Below, in pieces: positions 63,271 to 64,000 of a stretch of 64,000 nucleotides of DNA. The DNA is from Jeotgalibacillus campisalis (GTDB lineage Bacteria; Bacillota; Bacilli; Bacillales; Jeotgalibacillaceae), in assembly GCF_000829515.1 (NCBI RefSeq), contig NZ_JXRR01000014.1, positions 558,001 through 622,000 of the forward strand. The letters run 5' to 3'. Made by a program: the position numbers and the translations under genes. The notes beneath the pieces are model-generated. The model searched no databases, was not told where the DNA came from, and worked only from the letters and a program-made list of their open reading frames with translations. How positions within the stretch are numbered: the stretch's first letter is position 1; each line of letters starts with the position of its first letter.

Positions 63271-64000
63271 CTAATCAATAATCCCTGTTCCGACTACCTT
63301 TACCTCAAAATCAATTTCAAAAGGCATATCCACATATTGATCTTTCCATGTTTTTTCATCCCACTGTTCTGGATGGAAAGCAGACACTCTTCGACCGATG
63401 CCCAAAGCATCAGATTTTGCGCTTTTCAAAACTTGAATCATTTTTTCCGAATCTTTTTCTAGTTCCTTTTCCCACCACTTTTCGATAGCTGGGATTTTAT
63501 TTTCTGCCAAAATATGATTTGGGGAATACTCAACGATATTTAGTTTAAGTTTTACCTTTATATAAGTTGTTAACGCGGACTCCCCTTTTACCTTAATAGA
63601 TACATCTGAGCTATTTGGCTCAACTGTCATGTAATTAGCAATCTCAGGTTCCTCATTTTCTGTATACTTCCTGGTGAATCGCATAACATCCCCCTGCCTG
63701 TTGCTCATCACTGTAAAAAGTGTACTTAAACTCGGATCAAGAATCTTCCCTGTGAATTTTTTTTCATTAAATAAAGCCAGTCCTTTGACTTCCGCACGCT
63801 GCATTTCTTTATCATAGGATACATAAGGCAGATAAAGATCTCCGCCTGGATCAAACATGAGTGTACAGGCTGTCTGAAGGCTGACCGGCGGCAATACACT
63901 GATTAACTCTGCACTTTCAATCAGACCTGAGTAATATTCAGACTTGCTTTTTTGAGAGGCAACCGGCTGAAAGAGTATATCAGACGCAGAGCCTTCCACA
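63271..64000 (-). CDS. Ger(x)C family spore-germination lipoprotein (3' part)
   Basis: The gene runs off the right edge; 242 residues of its C-terminal part are visible. The family ending is clear: SDALGIGRRVSAFHPEQW ... VDMPFEIDFEVKVVGTG (about 195-240), as in GerAC/GerBC/GerKC. These lipoproteins sit in the inner spore membrane as the C subunit of nutrient receptors. The lipobox and signal are outside the window. A and B subunit genes should follow to the right if the receptor is complete. Confidence 0.88.
   Translation of the reverse strand, partial: VEGSASDILFQPVASQKSKSEYYSGLIESAELISVLPPVSLQTACTLMFDPGGDLYLPYVSYDKEMQRAEVKGLALFNEKKFTGKILDPSLSTLFTVMSNRQGDVMRFTRKYTENEEPEIANYMTVEPNSSDVSIKVKGESALTTYIKVKLKLNIVEYSPNHILAENKIPAIEKWWEKELEKDSEKMIQVLKSAKSDALGIGRRVSAFHPEQWDEKTWKDQYVDMPFEIDFEVKVVGTGIID

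Noticed and set aside
1-64000. CRISPR arrays, rRNA operons, complete insertion sequences, complete prophage
   Set aside because: No regularly spaced repeats, no rRNA sequence, no full transposase and no phage structural genes were seen on either strand.

Overview
The window is chromosomal DNA of a low-GC, spore-forming Gram-positive bacterium, almost certainly a Bacillaceae member. The signs are AGGAGG-type ribosome binding sites with frequent GTG/TTG starts, a Rok homologue, xpaC-telA behind a sigma-W-like promoter, the yojN/yojO and yqjW/yqjX pairs, odhAB, a ribDEBAH operon with an FMN riboswitch, and a Ger(x)C germination gene at the right edge. The sequence alone does not fix genus. The C30-type carotenoid genes and the NaChBac-like channel suggest a pigmented, possibly salt- or alkali-tolerant Bacillus relative rather than B. 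subtilis itself (inference).

Layout. 1-9.4 kb: housekeeping and small-protein genes (oligoendopeptidase F, MhqD-like esterase, an ABC-F ATPase, two DUF1232 proteins, cold-shock protein with a long structured leader, AI-2E-type permease, ArsR regulator). 9.5-18.4 kb: a stress and envelope block (xpaC-telA, MoxR ATPase plus VWA protein, voltage-gated sodium channel, Rok, an Ntn-hydrolase, a DedA protein, and a very small Sda-like ORF). 18.4-25.7 kb: 2-oxoglutarate dehydrogenase E1/E2, an Hsp20-like spore protein, and an operon of a degenerate DCoH-like protein with a two-component system. 25.8-32.9 kb: a complete seven-gene trp operon, trpE-G-D-C-F-B-A, preceded by two tandem tryptophan T-boxes. 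32.9-40.5 kb: ywaF-like, a long-form dapF, a purine permease, a dispersed GC-rich repeat and the riboflavin operon.

40.5-48.9 kb is the accessory part: AT-rich, gene-poor, with orphan membrane proteins, a WYL regulator/DJ-1 pair, a truncated serine recombinase, a phage-type holin, and a 177-nt tRNA-shaped RNA whose anticodon arm is replaced by about 100 nt. 48.9-55.6 kb carries a LacI regulator, the SOS polymerase pair with a LexA box, a GDSL lipase, an amidohydrolase, and a GNAT acetyltransferase with an elaborate leader that contains a tRNA-like core and mutually exclusive hairpins. 55.6-64 kb holds a MurG paralogue next to a late-step carotenoid operon (CruF-like, acyltransferase, glycosyltransferase, desaturase/oxidase), a MATE exporter, and the truncated Ger(x)C gene.

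How the parts work together. Amino-acid and cofactor pathways here are controlled by leader RNAs (T-boxes for Trp, RFN for riboflavin). The stress genes show sigma-W and LexA signals. The carotenoid operon encodes only tailoring steps, so its precursor must be made elsewhere. The two tRNA-like RNAs, at 47.6 and 54.9 kb, are the strongest candidates for undescribed biology.
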